A stretch of 64,000 nucleotides of DNA from Erpobdella octoculata (taxonomy: Eukaryota > Annelida > Clitellata > Hirudinida > Erpobdellidae): NCBI GenBank assembly GCA_963978895.1, contig CAXBUH010000065.1, forward strand, positions 1 through 64,000, given 5' to 3'. How positions within the stretch are numbered: position 1 is the first letter of the stretch; each line of letters starts with the position of its first letter. The notes under the pieces were generated by a model. The model did no database searches. It was given only the letters and a program-made list of their open reading frames with translations, and was not told the DNA's origin. A program made the translations under genes and the position numbers. Below, piece after piece: positions 25,911-41,700 of this stretch.

Positions 25911-28900
25911 AAATTTAAAAAAATTAAAATTATTTTGAACTTGTATTCTTATAGAACTCGATGGGCTGATCACGAAAATCAAGTCAGTTTTGCTCTACGA
26001 AGCACCGTTTAGGCGCTAGAACGAAAAAAGAGTCGATAATTTGAGTGATCACAGAATAAAGTCCTTTTTGCTCTAGGACGAACCGTTTAGCCGCTAGAGC
26101 GATTTTAAGTTTTAGATAAAAATTAAAAATTTTTTTACTTGTATAATTATAGAACTCGATGCGCTGATCACGAAAATCAAGTCAGTTTTGCTCTACGACG
26201 CACGGTTTAGGCGCTAGAACGAAAAAAAGAGTCGATAATTTGAGTGATCACAGAATAAAGTCCTTTTTGCTCTAGGACGAACCGTTTAGCCGCTAGAGCG
26301 ATTTTAAGTTTTAGATAAAAATTAAAAAAAATTAAAATTATTTTGAACTTGTATTCTTATAGAACTCGATGCGCTGATCACGTAAATCGAGTCAGTATTG
26401 CTCTACGACGCACCGTTTAGGCGCTAGAACGAAAAAAAGAGTCGATGATTTGAGTGATCACAGAATAAGGTCCTTTTTGCTCTAGGACGAACCGTTTAGC
26501 CGCTAGAGCGATTTTAAGTTTTAGATAAAAATTTAAAAAAATTAAAATTATTTTGAACTTGTATTCTTATAGAACTGGATGCGCTGATCACGAAAATCAA
26601 GTCAGTATTGCTCTACGAAGCACCGTTTAGGCGCTAGAACGAAAGAAAGAGTCGATGATTTGAGTGATCACAGAATAAGGTCCTTTTTGCTCTAGGACGA
26701 ACCGTTTAGCCGCTAGAGCGATTTTAAGTTTTAGATAAAAATTAAAAATTTTTTTACTTGTATAATTATAGAACTCGATGCGCTGATCACGAAAATCAAG
26801 TCAGTTTTGCTCTACGACGCACGGTTTAGGCGCTAGAACGAAAAAAAGAGTAGATGATTTGAGTGATCTCTGAATAAGGTCCTTTTCGCTCTAGGACGAA
26901 CCATTTAGCCGCTAGAGCGATTTTAAGTTTTAGATAAAAATTTAAAAAAATTAAAATTATTTTGAACTTGTATTCTTACAGAACTCGATGCGCTGATCAC
27001 GAAAATCAAGTCAGTTTTGCTCTACGAAGCACCGTTTAGGCGCTAGAACGAAAAAAAGAGTCGATGATTTGAGTGATCACAGAATAAGGTCCTTTTTGCT
27101 CTAGGACGAACCGTTTAGCCGCTAGAGCGATTTTAAGTTTTAGATAAAAATTAACTTTTTTTTTACTTGTATTCTTATAGAACTGGATGCGCTGATCGCG
27201 AAAATCAAATCAGTTTTGCTCTACTAAGCACCGTTTAGGCGCTAGAACGAAAAAAAGAGTCGATAGTTTGAGTGATCACAGAATAAAGTCCTTTTTGCTC
27301 TAGGACGAACCGTTTAGCCGCTAGAGCGATTTTAAGTTTTAGATAAAAATTTAAAAAAATTAAAATTATTTTGAACTTGTATTCTTATAGAACTCGATGC
27401 GCTGATCACGTAAATCGAGTCAGTATTGCTCTACGACGCACCGTTTAGGCGCTAGAACGAAAAAAAGAGTCGATGATTTGAGTGATCACAGAATAAGGTC
27501 CTTTTTGCTCTAGGACGAACCGTTTAGCCGCTAGAGCGATTTTAAGTTTTAGATAAAAATTAAAAATTTTTTTACTTGTATTCTTATAGAACTCGATGGG
27601 CTGATCACGAAAATCAAGTCAGTATTGCTCTACGACGCACCGTTTAGGCGCTAGAACGAAAAAAAGAGTCGATGATTTGAGTGATCACAGAATAAGGTCC
27701 TTTTTGTTCTAGGACGAACCGTTTAGCCGCTAGAGCGATTTTAAGTTTTAGATAAAAATTAAAATTTTTTTTACTTGTATAATTATAGAACTCGATGCGC
27801 TGATCACGAAAATCAAGTCAGTTTTGCTCTACGACGCACGGTTTAGGCGCTAGAACGAAAAAAAGAGTAGATGATTTGAGTGATCTCTGAATAAGGTCCT
27901 TTTCGCTCTAGGACGAACCATTTAGCCGCTAGAGCGATTTTAAGTTTTAGATAAAAATTAAAAAATTTTTTACTTGTATTCTTACAGAACTCGATGCGCT
28001 GATCACGAAAATCAAGTCAGTTTTGCTCTACGACGCACCGTTTAGGCGCTAGAATGAAAAAAAGAGTCGATGATTTGAGTGATCACAGAATAAGGTCCTT
28101 TTTGCTCTAGGACGAACCGTTTAGCCGCTAGAGCGATTTTAAGTTTTAGATAAAAATTTACAAAAATTAAAATTATTTTGAACTTGTATTCTTATAGAAC
28201 TGGATGCGCTGATCACGAAAATCAAGTCAGTTTTGCTCTACGACGCACCGTTTAGGCGCTAGAACGGAAGAAAGAGTCGATGAATTGAGTGATCACAGAA
28301 TAAGGTCCTTTTTGCTCTAGGACGAACCGTTTAGCCGCTAGAGCGATTTTAAGTTTTAGAAAAAAATTTAAAAAAATTAAAATTATTTTGAACTTGTATT
28401 CTTATAGAACTCGATGCGCTGATCACGAAAATCAAGTCAGTTTTGCTCTACGAAGCACCGTTTAGGCGCTAGAACGAAAAAAGAGTCGATAATTTGAGTG
28501 ATCACAGAATAAAGTCCTTTTTGCTCTAGGACGAACCGTTTAGCCGCTAGAGCGATTTTAAGTTTTAGATAAAAATTTAAAAAAATTAAAATTATTTTGA
28601 ACTTGTATTCTTATAGAACTCGATGCGCTGATCACGTAAATCGAGTCAGTATTGCTCTACGACGCACCGTTTAGGCGCTAGAACGAAAAAAAGAGTCGAT
28701 GATTTGAGTGATCACAGAATAAGGTCCTTTTTGCTCTAGGACGAACCGTTTAGCCGCTAGAGCGATTTTAAGTTTTAGATAAAAATTAAAAATTTTTTTA
28801 CTTGTATAATTATAGAACTCGATGCGCTGATCACGAAAATCAAGTCAGTTTTGCTCTACGACGCACGGTTTAGGCGCTAGAACGAAAAAAAGAGTAGATG

Positions 28901-31900
28901 ATTTGAGTGATCTCTGAATAAGGTCCTTTTCGCTCTAGGACGAACCATTTAGCCGCTAGAGCGATTTTAAGTTTTAGATAAAAATTTAAAAAAATTAAAA
29001 TTATTTTGAACTTGTATTCTTACAGAACTCGATGCGCTGATCACGAAAATCAAGTCAGTTTTGCTCTACAAAGCACCGTTTAGGCGCTAGAACGAAAAAA
29101 AGAGTCGATGATTTGAGTGATCACAGAATAAGGTCCTTTTTGCTCTAGGACGAACCGTTTAGCCGCTAGAGCGATTTTAAGTTTTAGATAAAAATTAACT
29201 TTTTTTTTACTTGTATTCTTATAGAACTGGATGCGCTGATCGCGAAAATCAAATCAGTTTTGCTCTACTAAGTACCGTTTAGGCGCTAGAACGAAAAAAA
29301 GAGTCGATAATTTGAGTGATCACAGAATAAAGTCCTTTTTGCTCTAGGACGAACCGTTTAGCCGCTAGAGCGATTTTAAGTTTTAGATAAAAATTTAAAA
29401 AAATTAAAATTATTTGAACTTGTAATCTTATAGAACTCGATGCGCTGATCACGTAAATCGAGTCAGTATTGCTCTACGACGCACCGTTTAGGCGCTAGAA
29501 CGAAAAAAAGAGTCGATGATTTGAGTGATCACAGAATAAGGTCCTTTTTGTTCTAGGACGAACCGTTTAGCCGCTAGAGCGATTTTAAGTTTTAAATAAA
29601 AATTTAAAAAAATTAAAATTATTTTGAACTTGTATTGTTATAGAACTCGATGCGCTGATCATGAAAATCAAGTCTGTTTTGCTCTACGACGCACCGTTTA
29701 GGCGCTAGAATGAAAAAAAGAGTCGATGATTTGAGTGATCACAGAATAAGGTCCTTTTTGCTCTAGGACGAACCGTTTAGCCGCTAGAGCGATTTTAAGT
29801 TTTAGATAAAAATTAAAAAAAATTAAAATTATTTTGAACCTGTATTCTTATAGAACTGGATGCGCTGATCACGAAAATCAAGTCAGTATTGCTCTACGAA
29901 GCACCGTTTAGGCGCTAGAACGAAAGAAAGAGTCGATGATTTGAGTGATCACAGAATAAGGTCCTTTTTGTTCTAGGACGAACCGTTTAGCCGCTAGAGC
30001 GATTTTAAGTTTTAAATAAAAATTAAAAAAAATTAAAATTATTTTGAACCTGTATTCTTATAGAACTGGATGCGCTGATCACGAAAATCAAGTCAGTATT
30101 GCTCTACGACGCACCGTTTAGGCGCTAGAACGGAAGAAAGAGTCGATGAATTGAGTGATCACAGAATAAGGTCCTTTTTGCTCTAGGACGAACCGTTTAG
30201 CCGCTAGAGCGATTTTAAGTTTTAGATAAAAATTTTAAAAAATTAAAATTATTTTGAACTTGTATTCTTATAGAACTCGATGCGCTGATCACGAAAATCA
30301 AGTCAGTATTGCTCTACGACGCACCGTTTAGGCGCTAGAACGAAAAAAAGAGTCGATGAATTGAGTGATCACAGAATAAGGTCCTTTTTGCTCTAGGACG
30401 AACCGTTTAGCCGCTAGAGCGATTTTAAGTTTTAGAAAAAAATTTAAAAAAATTAAAATTATTTTGAACTTGTATTCTTATAGAACTCGATGCGCTGATC
30501 ACGAAAATCAAATCAGTTTTGCTCTACGAAGCACCGTTTAGGCGCTAGAACGAAAAAAGAGTCGATAATTTGAGTGATCACAGAATAAAGTCCTTTTTGC
30601 TCTAGGACGAACCGTTTAGCCGCTAGAGCGATTTTAAGTTTTAGATAAAAATTTAAAAAAATTAAAATTATTTTGAACTTGTATTCTTATAGAACTGGAT
30701 GCGCTGATCGCGAAAATCAAATCAGTTTTGCTCTACTAAGCACCGTTTAGGCGCTAGAACGAAAAAAAGAGTCGATAATTTGAGTGATCACAGAATAAAG
30801 TCCTTTTTGCTCTAGGACGAACCGTTTAGCCGCTAGAGCGATTTTAAGTTTTAGATAAAAATTTAAAAAAATTAAAATTATTTTGAACTTGTATTCTTAT
30901 AGAACTGGATGCGCTGATCGCGAAAATCAAATCAGTTTTGCTCTACTAAGCACCGTTTAGGCGCTAGAACGAAAAAAGAGTCGATAATTTGAGTGATCAC
31001 AGAATAAAGTCCTTTTTGCTCTAGGACGAACCGTTTAGCCGCTAGAGCGATTTTAAGTTTTAGATAAAAATTTAAAAAAATTAAAATTATTTTGAACTTG
31101 TATTCTTATAGAACTGGATGCGCTGATCGCGAAAATCAAATCAGTTTTGCTCTACTAAGCACCGTTTAGGCGCTAGAACGAAAAAAAGAGTCGATAATTT
31201 GAGTGATCACAGAATAAAGTCCTTTTTGTTCTAGGACGAACCGTTTAGCCGCTAGAGCGATTTTAAGTTTTAAATAAAAATTTAAAAAAATTAAAATTAT
31301 TTTGAACTTGTATTGTTATAGAACTCGATGCGCTGATCATGAAAATCAAGTCTGTTTTGCTCTACGACGCACCGTTTAGGCGCTAGAATGAAAAAAAGAG
31401 TCGATGATTTGAGTGATCACAGAATAAAGTCCTTTTTGTTCTAGGACGAACCGTTTAGCCGCTAGAGCGATTTTAAGTTTTAAATAAAAATTTAAAAAAA
31501 TTAAAATTATTTTGAACTTGTATTGTTATAGAACTCGATGCGCTGATCATGAAAATCAAGTCAGTTTTGCTCTACGACGCACCGTTTAGGCGCTAGAATG
31601 AAAAAAAGAGTCGATGATTTGAGTGATCACAGAATAAGGTCCTTTTTGCTCTAGGACGAACCCTTTAGCCGCTAGAGCGATTTTAAATTTTAGATAAAAA
31701 TTTAAAAAAATTAAAATTATTTTGAACTTGTATTCTTATAGAACTGGATGCGCTGATCGCGAAAATCAAATCAGTTTTGCTCTACTAAGCACCGTTTAGG
31801 CGCTAGAACGAAAAAAAGAGTCGATAATTTGAGTGATCACAGAATAAAGTCCTTTTTGTTCTAGGACGAACCGTTTAGCCGCTAGAGCGATTTTAAGTTT

Positions 31901-34900
31901 TAAATAAAAATTTAAAAAAATTAAAATTATTTTGAACTTGTATTGTTATAGAACTCGATGCGCTGATCATGAAAATCAAGTCTGTTTTGCTCTACGACGC
32001 ACCGTTTAGGCGCTAGAATGAAAAAAAGAGTCGATGATTTGAGTGATCACAGAATAAGGTCCTTTTTGCTCTAGGACGAACCGTTTAGCCGCTAGAGCGA
32101 TTTTAAGTTTTAGATAAAAATTTAAAAAAATTAAAATTATTTTGAACTTGTATTCTTATAGAACTGGATGCGCTGATCGCGAAAATCAAATCAGTTTTGC
32201 TCTACTAAGCACCGTTTAGGCGCTAGAACGAAAAAAGAGTCGATAATTTGAGTGATCACAGAATAAAGTCCTTTTTGCTCTAGGACGAACCGTTTAGCCG
32301 CTAGAGCGATTTTAAGTTTTAGATAAAAATTTTAAAAAATTAAAATTATTTTGAACTTGTATTCTTATAGAACTGGATGCGCTGATCGCGAAAATCAAAT
32401 CAGTTTTGCTCTACTAAGCACCGTTTAGGCGCTAGAACGAAAAAAAGAGTCGATAATTTGAGTGATCACAGAATAAAGTCCTTTTTGTTCTAGGACGAAC
32501 CGTTTAGCCGCTAGAGCGATTTTAAGTTTTAAATAAAAATTTAAAAAAATTAAAATTATTTTGAACTTGTATTGTTATAGAACTCGATGCGCTGATCATG
32601 AAAATCAAGTCTGTTTTGCTCTACGACGCACCGTTTAGGCGCTAGAATGAAAAAAAGAGTCGATGATTTGAGTGATCACAGAATAAGGTCCTTTTTGCTC
32701 TAGGGCGAACCGTTTAGCCGCTAGAGCGATTTTAAGTTTTAGATAAAAATTTAAAAAAATTAAAATTATTTTGAACTTGTATTCTTATAGAACTGGATGC
32801 GCTGATCACGAAAATCAAGTCAGTATTGCTCTACGAAGCACCGTTTAGGCGCTAGAACGAAAGAAATAGTCGATGATTTGAGTGATCACAGAATAAGGTC
32901 CTTTTTGTTCTAGGACGAACCGTTTAGCCGCTAGAGCGATTTTAAGTTTTAAATAAAAATTTAAAAAAATTAAAATTATTTTGAACTTGTATTGTTATAG
33001 AACTCGATGCGCTGATCATGAAAATCAAGTCAGTTTTGCTCTACGACGCACCGTTTAGGCGCTAGAATGAAAAAAAGAGTCGATGATTTGAGTGATCACA
33101 GAATAAGGTCCTTTTTGCTCTAGGACGAACCGTTTAGCCGCTAGAGCGATTTTAAATTTTAGATAAAAATTTAAAAAAATTAAAATTATTTTGAACTTGT
33201 ATTCTTATAGAACTGGATGCGCTGATCGCGAAAATCAAATCAGTTTTGCTCTACTAAGCACCGTTTAGGCGCTAGAACGAAAAAAAGAGTCGATAATTTG
33301 AGTGATCACAGAATAAAGTCCTTTTTGTTCTAGGACGAACCGTTTAGCCGCTAGAGCGATTTTAAGTTTTAAATAAAAATTTAAAAAAATTAAAATTATT
33401 TTGAACTTGTATTGTTATAGAACTCGATGCGCTGATCATGAAAATCAAGTCTGTTTTGCTCTACGACGCACCGTTTAGGCGCTAGAATGAAAAAAAGAGT
33501 CGATGATTTGAGTGATCACAGAATAAGGTCCTTTTTGCTCTAGGACGAACCGTTTAGCCGCTAGAGCGATTTTAAGTTTTAGATAAAAATTTAAAAAAAT
33601 TAAAATTATTTTGAACTTGTATTCTTATAGAACTGGATGCGCTGATCACGAAAATCAAGTCAGTTTTGCTCTACGACGCACCGTTTAGGCGCTAGAACGG
33701 AAGAAAGAGTCGATGAATTGAGTGATCACAGAATAAGGTCCTTTTTGCTCTAGGACGAACCGTTTAGCCGCTAGAGCGATTTTAAGTTTTAGATAAAAAT
33801 TTTAAAAAATTAAAATTATTTTGAACTTGTATTCTTATAGAACTCGATGCGCTGATCACGAAAATCAAGTCAGTATTGCTCTACGACGCACCGTTTAGGC
33901 GCTAGAACGAAAAAAAGAGTCGATGAATTGAGTGATCACAGAATAAGGTCCTTTTTGCTCTAGGACGAACCGTTTAGCCGCTAGAGCGATTTTAAGTTTT
34001 AGAAAAAAATTTAAAAAAATTAAAATTATTTTGAACTTGTATTCTTATAGAACTCGATGCGCTGATCACGAAAATCAAGTCAGTTTTGCTCTACGAAGCA
34101 CCGTTTAGGCGCTAGAACGAAAAAAGAGTCGATAATTTGAGTGATCACAGAATAAAGTCCTTTTTGCTCTAGGACGAACCGTTTAGCCGCTAGAACGATT
34201 TTAAGTTTTAGATAAAAATTAAAAAATTTTTTACTTGTATAATTATAGAACTCGATGCGCTGATCACGAAAATCAAGTCAGTTTTGCTCTACGACGCACG
34301 GTTTAGGGGCTAGAACGAAAAAAAGAGTCGATAATTTGAGTGATCACAGAATAAAGTCCTTTTTGCTCTAGGACGAACCGTTTAGCCGCTAGAGCGATTT
34401 TAAGTTTTAGATAAAAATTAAAAAAAATTAAAATTATTTTGAACTTGTATTCTTATAGAACTCGATGCGCTGATCACGTAAATCGAGTCAGTATTGCTCT
34501 ACGACGCACCGTTTAGGCGCTAGAACGGAAAAAAGAGTCGATGATTTGAGTGATCACAGAATAAGGTCCTTTTTGCTCTAGGACGAACCGTTTAGCCGCT
34601 AGAGCGATTTTAAGTTTTAGATAAAAATTTAAAAAAATTAAAATTATTTTGAACTTGTATTCTTATAGAACTCGATGCGCTGATCACGAAAATCAAGTCA
34701 GTATTGCTCTACGAAGCACCGTTTAGGCGCTAGAACGAAAGAAAGAGTCGATGATTTGAGTGATCACAGAATAAGGTCCTTTTTGCTCTAGGACGAACCG
34801 TTTAGCCGCTAGAGCGATTTTAAGTTTTAGATAAAAATTAAAAATTTTTTTACTTGTATAATTATAGAACTCGATGCGCTGATCACGAAAATCAAGTCAG

Positions 34901-37900
34901 TTTTGCTCTACGACGCACGGTTTAGGCGCTAGAACGAAAAAAAGAGTAGATGATTTGGGTGATCTCTGAATAAGGTCCTTTTCGCTCTAGGACGAACCAT
35001 TTAGCCGCTAGAGCGATTTTAAGTTTTAGATAAAAATTTAAAAAAATTAAAATTATTTTGAACTTGTATTCTTACAGAACTCGATGCGCTGATCACGAAA
35101 ATCAAGTCAGTTTTGCTCTACGAAGCACCGTTTAGGCGCTAGAACGAAAAAAAGAGTCGATGATTTGAGTGATCACAGAATAAGGTCCTTTTTGCTCTAG
35201 GACGAACCGTTTAGCCGCTAGAGCGATTTTAAGTTTTAGATAAAAATTAACTTTTTTTTTACTTGTATTCTTATAGAACTGGATGCGCTGATCGCGAAAA
35301 TCAAATCAGTTTTGCTCTACTAAGCACCGTTTAGGCGCTAGAACGAAAAAAAGAGTCGATAGTTTGAGTGATCACAGAATAAAGTCCTTTTTGCTCTAGG
35401 ACGAACCGTTTAGCCGCTAGAGCGATTTTAAGTTTTAGATAAAAATTTAAAAAAATTAAAATTATTTTGAACTTGTATTCTTATAGAACTCGATGCGCTG
35501 ATCACGTAAATCGAGTCAGTATTGCTCTACGACGCACCGTTTAGGCGCTAGAACGGAAAAAAGAGTCGATGATTTGAGTGATCACAGAATAAGGTCCTTT
35601 TTGCTCTAGGACGAACCGTTTAGCCGCTAGAGCGATTTTAAGTTTTAGATAAAAATTAAAATTATTTTGAACTTGTATTCTTATAGAACTCGATTAGCTG
35701 ATCACGAAAATTAAGTCAGTTTTGCTCTACGACGCACCGTTTAGGCGCTAGAACGAAAAAAGAGTCGATGATTTGAGTGATCACAGAATAAGGTCCTTTT
35801 TGCTCTAGGACGAACCGTTTAGCCGCTAGAGCGATTTTAAGTTTTAGATAAAAATTAAAGTTTTTTTTTACTTGTATTCTTATAGAACTCGATGCGCTGA
35901 TCACGAAAATCAAGTCAGTTTTGCTCTACGACGAACCGTTTAGGCGCTAGAACGAAAAAAAGAGTCGATGATTTGAGTGATCACAGAATAAGGTCCTTTT
36001 TGCTCTAGGTCGAACCGTTTAGCCGCTAGAGCGATTTTAAGTTTTAGATAAAAATTAAATTTTTTTTACTTGTATTCTTATAGAACTCGATGCGCTGATC
36101 ACGAAAATCAAGTCAGTTTTGCTCTACGACGAACCGTTTAGGCGCTAGAACGAAAAAAGAGTCGATAATTTGAGTGATCACAGAATAAGGTCCTTTTTGC
36201 TCTAGGACGAACCGTTTAGCCGCTAGAGCGATTTTAAGTTTTAGATAAAAATTTAAAAAAATTAAAATTATATTGAACTTGTATTCTTATAGAACTGGAT
36301 GCGCTGATCACGAAAATCAAGTCAGTTTTGCTCTACGACGCACCGTTTAGGCGCTAGAACGGAAGAAAGAGTCGATGAATTGAGTGATCACAGAATAAGG
36401 TCCTTTTTGCTCTAGGACGAACCGTTTAGCCGCTAGAGCGATTTTAAGTTTTAGATAAAAATTTTAAAAAATTAAAATTATTTTGAACTTGTATTCTTAT
36501 AGAACTCGATGCGCTGATCACGAAAATCAAGTCAGTATTGCTCTACGACGCACCGTTTAGGCGCTAGAACGAAAAAAAGAGTCGATGAATTGAGTGATCA
36601 CAGAATAAGGTCCTTTTTGCTCTAGGACGAACCGTTTAGCCGCTAGAGCGATTTTAAGTTTTAAATAAAAATTTAAAAAAATTAAAATTATTTTGAACTT
36701 GTATTGTTATAGAACTCGATGCGCTGATCATGAAAATCAAGTCTGTTTTGCTCTACGACGCACCGTTTAGGCGTTAGAATGAAAAAAAGAGTCGATGATT
36801 TGAGTGATCACAGAATAAGGTCCTTTTTGCTCTAGGACGAACCGTTTAGCCGCTAGAGCGATTTTAAGTTTTAGATAAAAATTTAAAAAAATTAAAATTA
36901 TTTTGAACTTGTATTCTTATAGAACTGGATGCGCTGATCACGAAAATCAAGTCAGTTTTGCTCTACGACGCACCGTTTAGGCGCTAGAACGGAAGAAAGA
37001 GTCGATGAATTGAGTGATCACAGAATAAGGTCCTTTTTGCTCTAGGACGAACCGTTTAGCCGCTAGAGCGATTTTAAGTTTTAGATAAAAATTTTAAAAA
37101 ATTAAAATTATTTTGAACTTGTATTCTTATAGAACTCGATGCGCTGATCACGAAAATCAAGTCAGTATTGCTCTACGACGCACCGTTTAGGCGCTAGAAC
37201 GAAAAAAAGAGTCGATGAATTGAATGATCACAGAATAAGGTCCTTTTTGCTCTAGGACGAACCGTTTAGCCGCTAGAGCGATTTTAAGTTTTAGAAAAAA
37301 ATTTAAAAAAATTAAAATTATTTTGAACTTGTATTCTTATAGAACTCGATGGGCTGATCACGAAAATCAAGTCAGTTTTGCTCTACGAAGCACCGTTTAG
37401 GCGCTAGAACGAAAAAAGAGTCGATAATTTGAGTGATCACAGAATAAAGTCCTTTTTGCTCTAGGACGAACCGTTTAGCCGCTAGAGCGATTTTAAGTTT
37501 TAGATAAAAATTAAAAATTTTTTTACTTGTATAATTATAGAACTCGATGCGCTGATCACGAAAATCAAGTCAGTTTTGCTCTACGACGCACGGTTTAGGC
37601 GCTAGAACGAAAAAAAGAGTCGATAATTTGAGTGATCACAGAATAAAGTCCTTTTTGCTCTAGGACGAACCGTTTAGCCGCTAGAGCGATTTTAAGTTTT
37701 AGATAAAAATTAAAAAAAATTAAAATTATTTTGAACCTGTATTCTTATAGAACTGGATGCGCTGATCACGAAAATCAAGTCAGTATTGCTCTACGAAGCA
37801 CCGTTTAGGCGCTAGAACGAAAGAAAGAGTCGATGATTTGAGTGATCACAGAATAAGGTCCTTTTTGTTCTAGGACGAACCGTTTAGCCGCTAGAGCGAT

Positions 37901-38750
37901 TTTAAGTTTTAAATAAAAATTAAAAAAAATTAAAATTATTTTGAAACTGTATTCTTATAGAACTGGATGCGCTGATCACGAAAATCAAGTCAGTATTGCT
38001 CTACGACGCACCGTTTAGGCGCTAGAACGGAAGAAAGAGTCGATGAATTGAGTGATCACAGAATAAGGTCCTTTTTGCTCTAGGACGAACCGTTTAGCCG
38101 CTAGAGCGATTTTAAGTTTTAGATAAAAATTTTAAAAAATTAAAATTATTTTGAACTTGTATTCTTATAGAACTCGATGCGCTGATCACGAAAATAAAGT
38201 CAGTATTGCTCTACGACGCACCGTTTAGGCGCTAGAACGAAAAAAAGAGTCGATGAATTGAGTGATCACAGAATAAGGTCCTTTTTGCTCTAGGACGAAC
38301 CGTTTAGCCGCTAGAGCGATTTTAAGTTTTAGAAAAAAATTTAAAAAAATTAAAATTATTTTGAACTTGTATTCTTATAGAACTCGATGCGCTGATCACG
38401 AAAATCAAATCAGTTTTGCTCTACGAAGCACCGTTTAGGCGCTAGAACGAAAAAAGAGTCGATAATTTGAGTGATCACAGAATAAAGTCCTTTTTGCTCT
38501 AGGACGAACCGTTTAGCCGCTAGAGCGATTTTAAGTTTTAGATAAAAATTTAAAAAAAATTAAAATTATTTTGAACTTGTATTCTTATAGAACTGGATGC
38601 GCTGATCGCGAAAATCAAATCAGTTTTGCTCTACTAAGCACCGTTTAGGCGCTAGAACGAAAAAAAGAGTCGATAATTTGAGTGATCACAGAATAAAGTC
38701 CTTTTTGCTCTAGGACGAACCGTTTAGCCGCTAGAGCGATTTTAAGTTTT

Positions 38751-41700
38751 AGATAAAAATTAAAAATTTTTTTACTTGTATAATTATAGAACTGGATGCG
38801 CTGATCACGAAAATCAAATCAGTTTTGCTCTACTAAGCACCGTTTAGGCGCTAGAACGAAAAAAAGAGTCGATAGTTTGAGTGATCACAGAATAAAGTCC
38901 TTTTTGCTCTAGGACGAACCGTTTAGCCGCTAGAGCGATTTTAAGTTTTAGATAAAAATTTAAAAAAATTAAAATTATTTTGAACTTGTATTCTTATAGA
39001 ACTCGATGCGCTGATCACGTAAATCGAGTCAGTATTGCTCTACGACGCACCGTTTAGGCGCTAGAACGAAAAAAAGAGTCGATGATTTGAGTGATCACAG
39101 AATAAGGTCCTTTTTGCTCTAGGACGAACCGTTTAGCCGCTAGAGCGATTTTAAGTTTTAGATAAAAATTAAAAAATTTTTTACTTGTATTCTTATAGAA
39201 CTCGATGGGCTGATCACGAAAATCAAGTCAGTATTGCTCTACGACGCACCGTTTAGGCGCTAGAACGAAAAAAAGAGTCGATGATTTGAGTGATCACAGA
39301 ATAAGGTCCTTTTTGTTCTAGGACGAACCGTTTAGCCGCTAGAGCGATTTTAAGTTTTAGATAAAAATTAAAATTTTTTTTACTTGTATAATTATAGAAC
39401 TCGATGCGCTGATCACGAAAATCAAGTCAGTTTTGCTCTACGACGCACGGTTTAGGCGCTAGAACGAAAAAAAGAGTAGATGATTTGAGTGATCTCTGAA
39501 TAAGGTCCTTTTCGCTCTAGGACGAACCGTTTAGCCGCTAGAGCGATTTTAAGTTTTAGATAAAAATTTAAAAAAATTAAAATTATTTTGAACTTGTATT
39601 CTTACAGAACTCGATGCGCTGATCACGAAAATCAAGTCAGTTTTGCTCTACGAAGCACCGTTTAGGCGCTAGAACGAAAGAAAGAGTCGATGATTTGAGT
39701 GATCACAGAATAAGGTCCTTTTTGTTCTAGGACGAACCGTTTAGCCGCTAGAGCGATTTTAAGTTTTAAATAAAAATTTAAAAAAATTAAAATTATTTTG
39801 AACTTGTATTGTTATAGAACTCGATGCGCTGATCATGAAAATCAAGTCAGTTTTGCTCTACGACGCACCGTTTAGGCGCTAGAATGAAAAAAAGAGTCGA
39901 TGATTTGAGTGATCACAGAATAAGGTCCTTTTTGCTCTAGGACGAACCGTTTAGCCGCTAGAGCGATTTTAAGTTTTAGATAAAAATTTACAAAAATTAA
40001 AATTATTTTGAACTTGTATTCTTATAGAACTGGATGCGCTGATCACGAAAATCAAGTCAGTTTTGCTCTACGACGCACCGTTTAGGCGCTAGAACGGAAG
40101 AAAGAGTCGATGAATTGAGTGATCACAGAATAAGGTCCTTTTTGCTCTAGGACGAACCGTTTAGCCGCTAGAGCGATTTTAAGTTTTAGAAAAAAATTTA
40201 AAAAAATTAAAATTATTTTGAACTTGTATTCTTATAGAACTCGATGCGCTGATCACGAAAATCAAGTCAGTTTTGCTCTACGAAGCACCGTTTAGGCGCT
40301 AGAACGAAAAAAGAGTCGATAATTTGAGTGATCACAGAATAAAGTCCTTTTTGCTCTAGGACGAACCGTTTAGCCGCTAGAGCGATTTTAAGTTTTAGAT
40401 AAAAATTTAAAAAAATTAAAATTATTTTGAACTTGTATTCTTATAGAACTCGATGCGCTGATCACGTAAATCGAGTCAGTATTGCTCTACGACGCACCGT
40501 TTAGGCGCTAGAACGAAAAAAAGAGTCGATGATTTGAGTGATCACAGAATAAGGTCCTTTTTGCTCTAGGACGAACCGTTTAGCCGCTAGAGCGATTTTA
40601 AGTTTTAGATAAAAATTTAAAAAAATTAAAATTATTTTGAACTTGTATTCTTATAGAAATGGATGCGCTGATCACGAAAATCAAGTCAGTTTTGCTCTAC
40701 GACGCACCGTTTAGGCGCTAGAACGGAAGAAAGAGTCGATGATTTGAGTGATCACAGAATAAGGTCCTTTTTGCTCTAGGACGAACCGTTTAGCCGCTAG
40801 AGCGATTTTAAGTTTTAGATAAAAATTAAAATTTTTTTTACTTGTATAATTATAGAACTCGATGCGCTGATCACGAAAATCAAGTCAGTTTTGCTCTACG
40901 ACGCACGGTTTAGGCGCTAGAACGAAAAAAAGAGTAGATGATTTGAGTGATCTCTGAATAAGGTCCTTTTCGCTCTAGGACGAACCATTTAGCCGCTAGA
41001 GCGATTTTAAGTTTTAGATAAAAATTTAAAAAAATTAAAATTATTTTGAACTTGTATTCTTACAGAACTCGATGCGCTGATCACGAAAATCAAGTCAGTT
41101 TTGCTCTACGAAGCACCGTTTAGGCGCTAGAACGAAAAAAGAGTCGATAATTTGAGTGATCACAGAATAAAGTCCTTTTTGCTCTAGGACGAACCGTTTA
41201 GCCGCTAGAGCGATTTTAAGTTTTAGATAAAAATTTAAAAAAATTAAAATTATTTTGAACTTGTATTCTTATAGAACTCGATGCGCTGATCACGTAAATC
41301 GAGTCAGTATTGCTCTACGACGCACCGTTTAGGCGCTAGAACGAAAAAAAGAGTCGATGATTTGAGTGATCACAGAATAAGGTCCTTTTTGCTCTAGGAC
41401 GAACCGTTTAGCCGCTAGAGCGATTTTAAGTTTTAGATAAAAATTTAAAAAAATTAAAATTATTTTGAACTTGTATTCTTATAGAAATGGATGCGCTGAT
41501 CACGAAAATCAAGTCAGTTTTGCTCTACGACGCACCGTTTAGGCGCTAGAACGGAAGAAAGAGTCGATGATTTGAGTGATCACAGAATAAGGTCCTTTTT
41601 GCTCTAGGACGAACCGTTTAGCCGCTAGAGCGATTTTAAGTTTTAGATAAAAATTAAAATTTTTTTTACTTGTATAATTATAGAACTCGATGCGCTGATC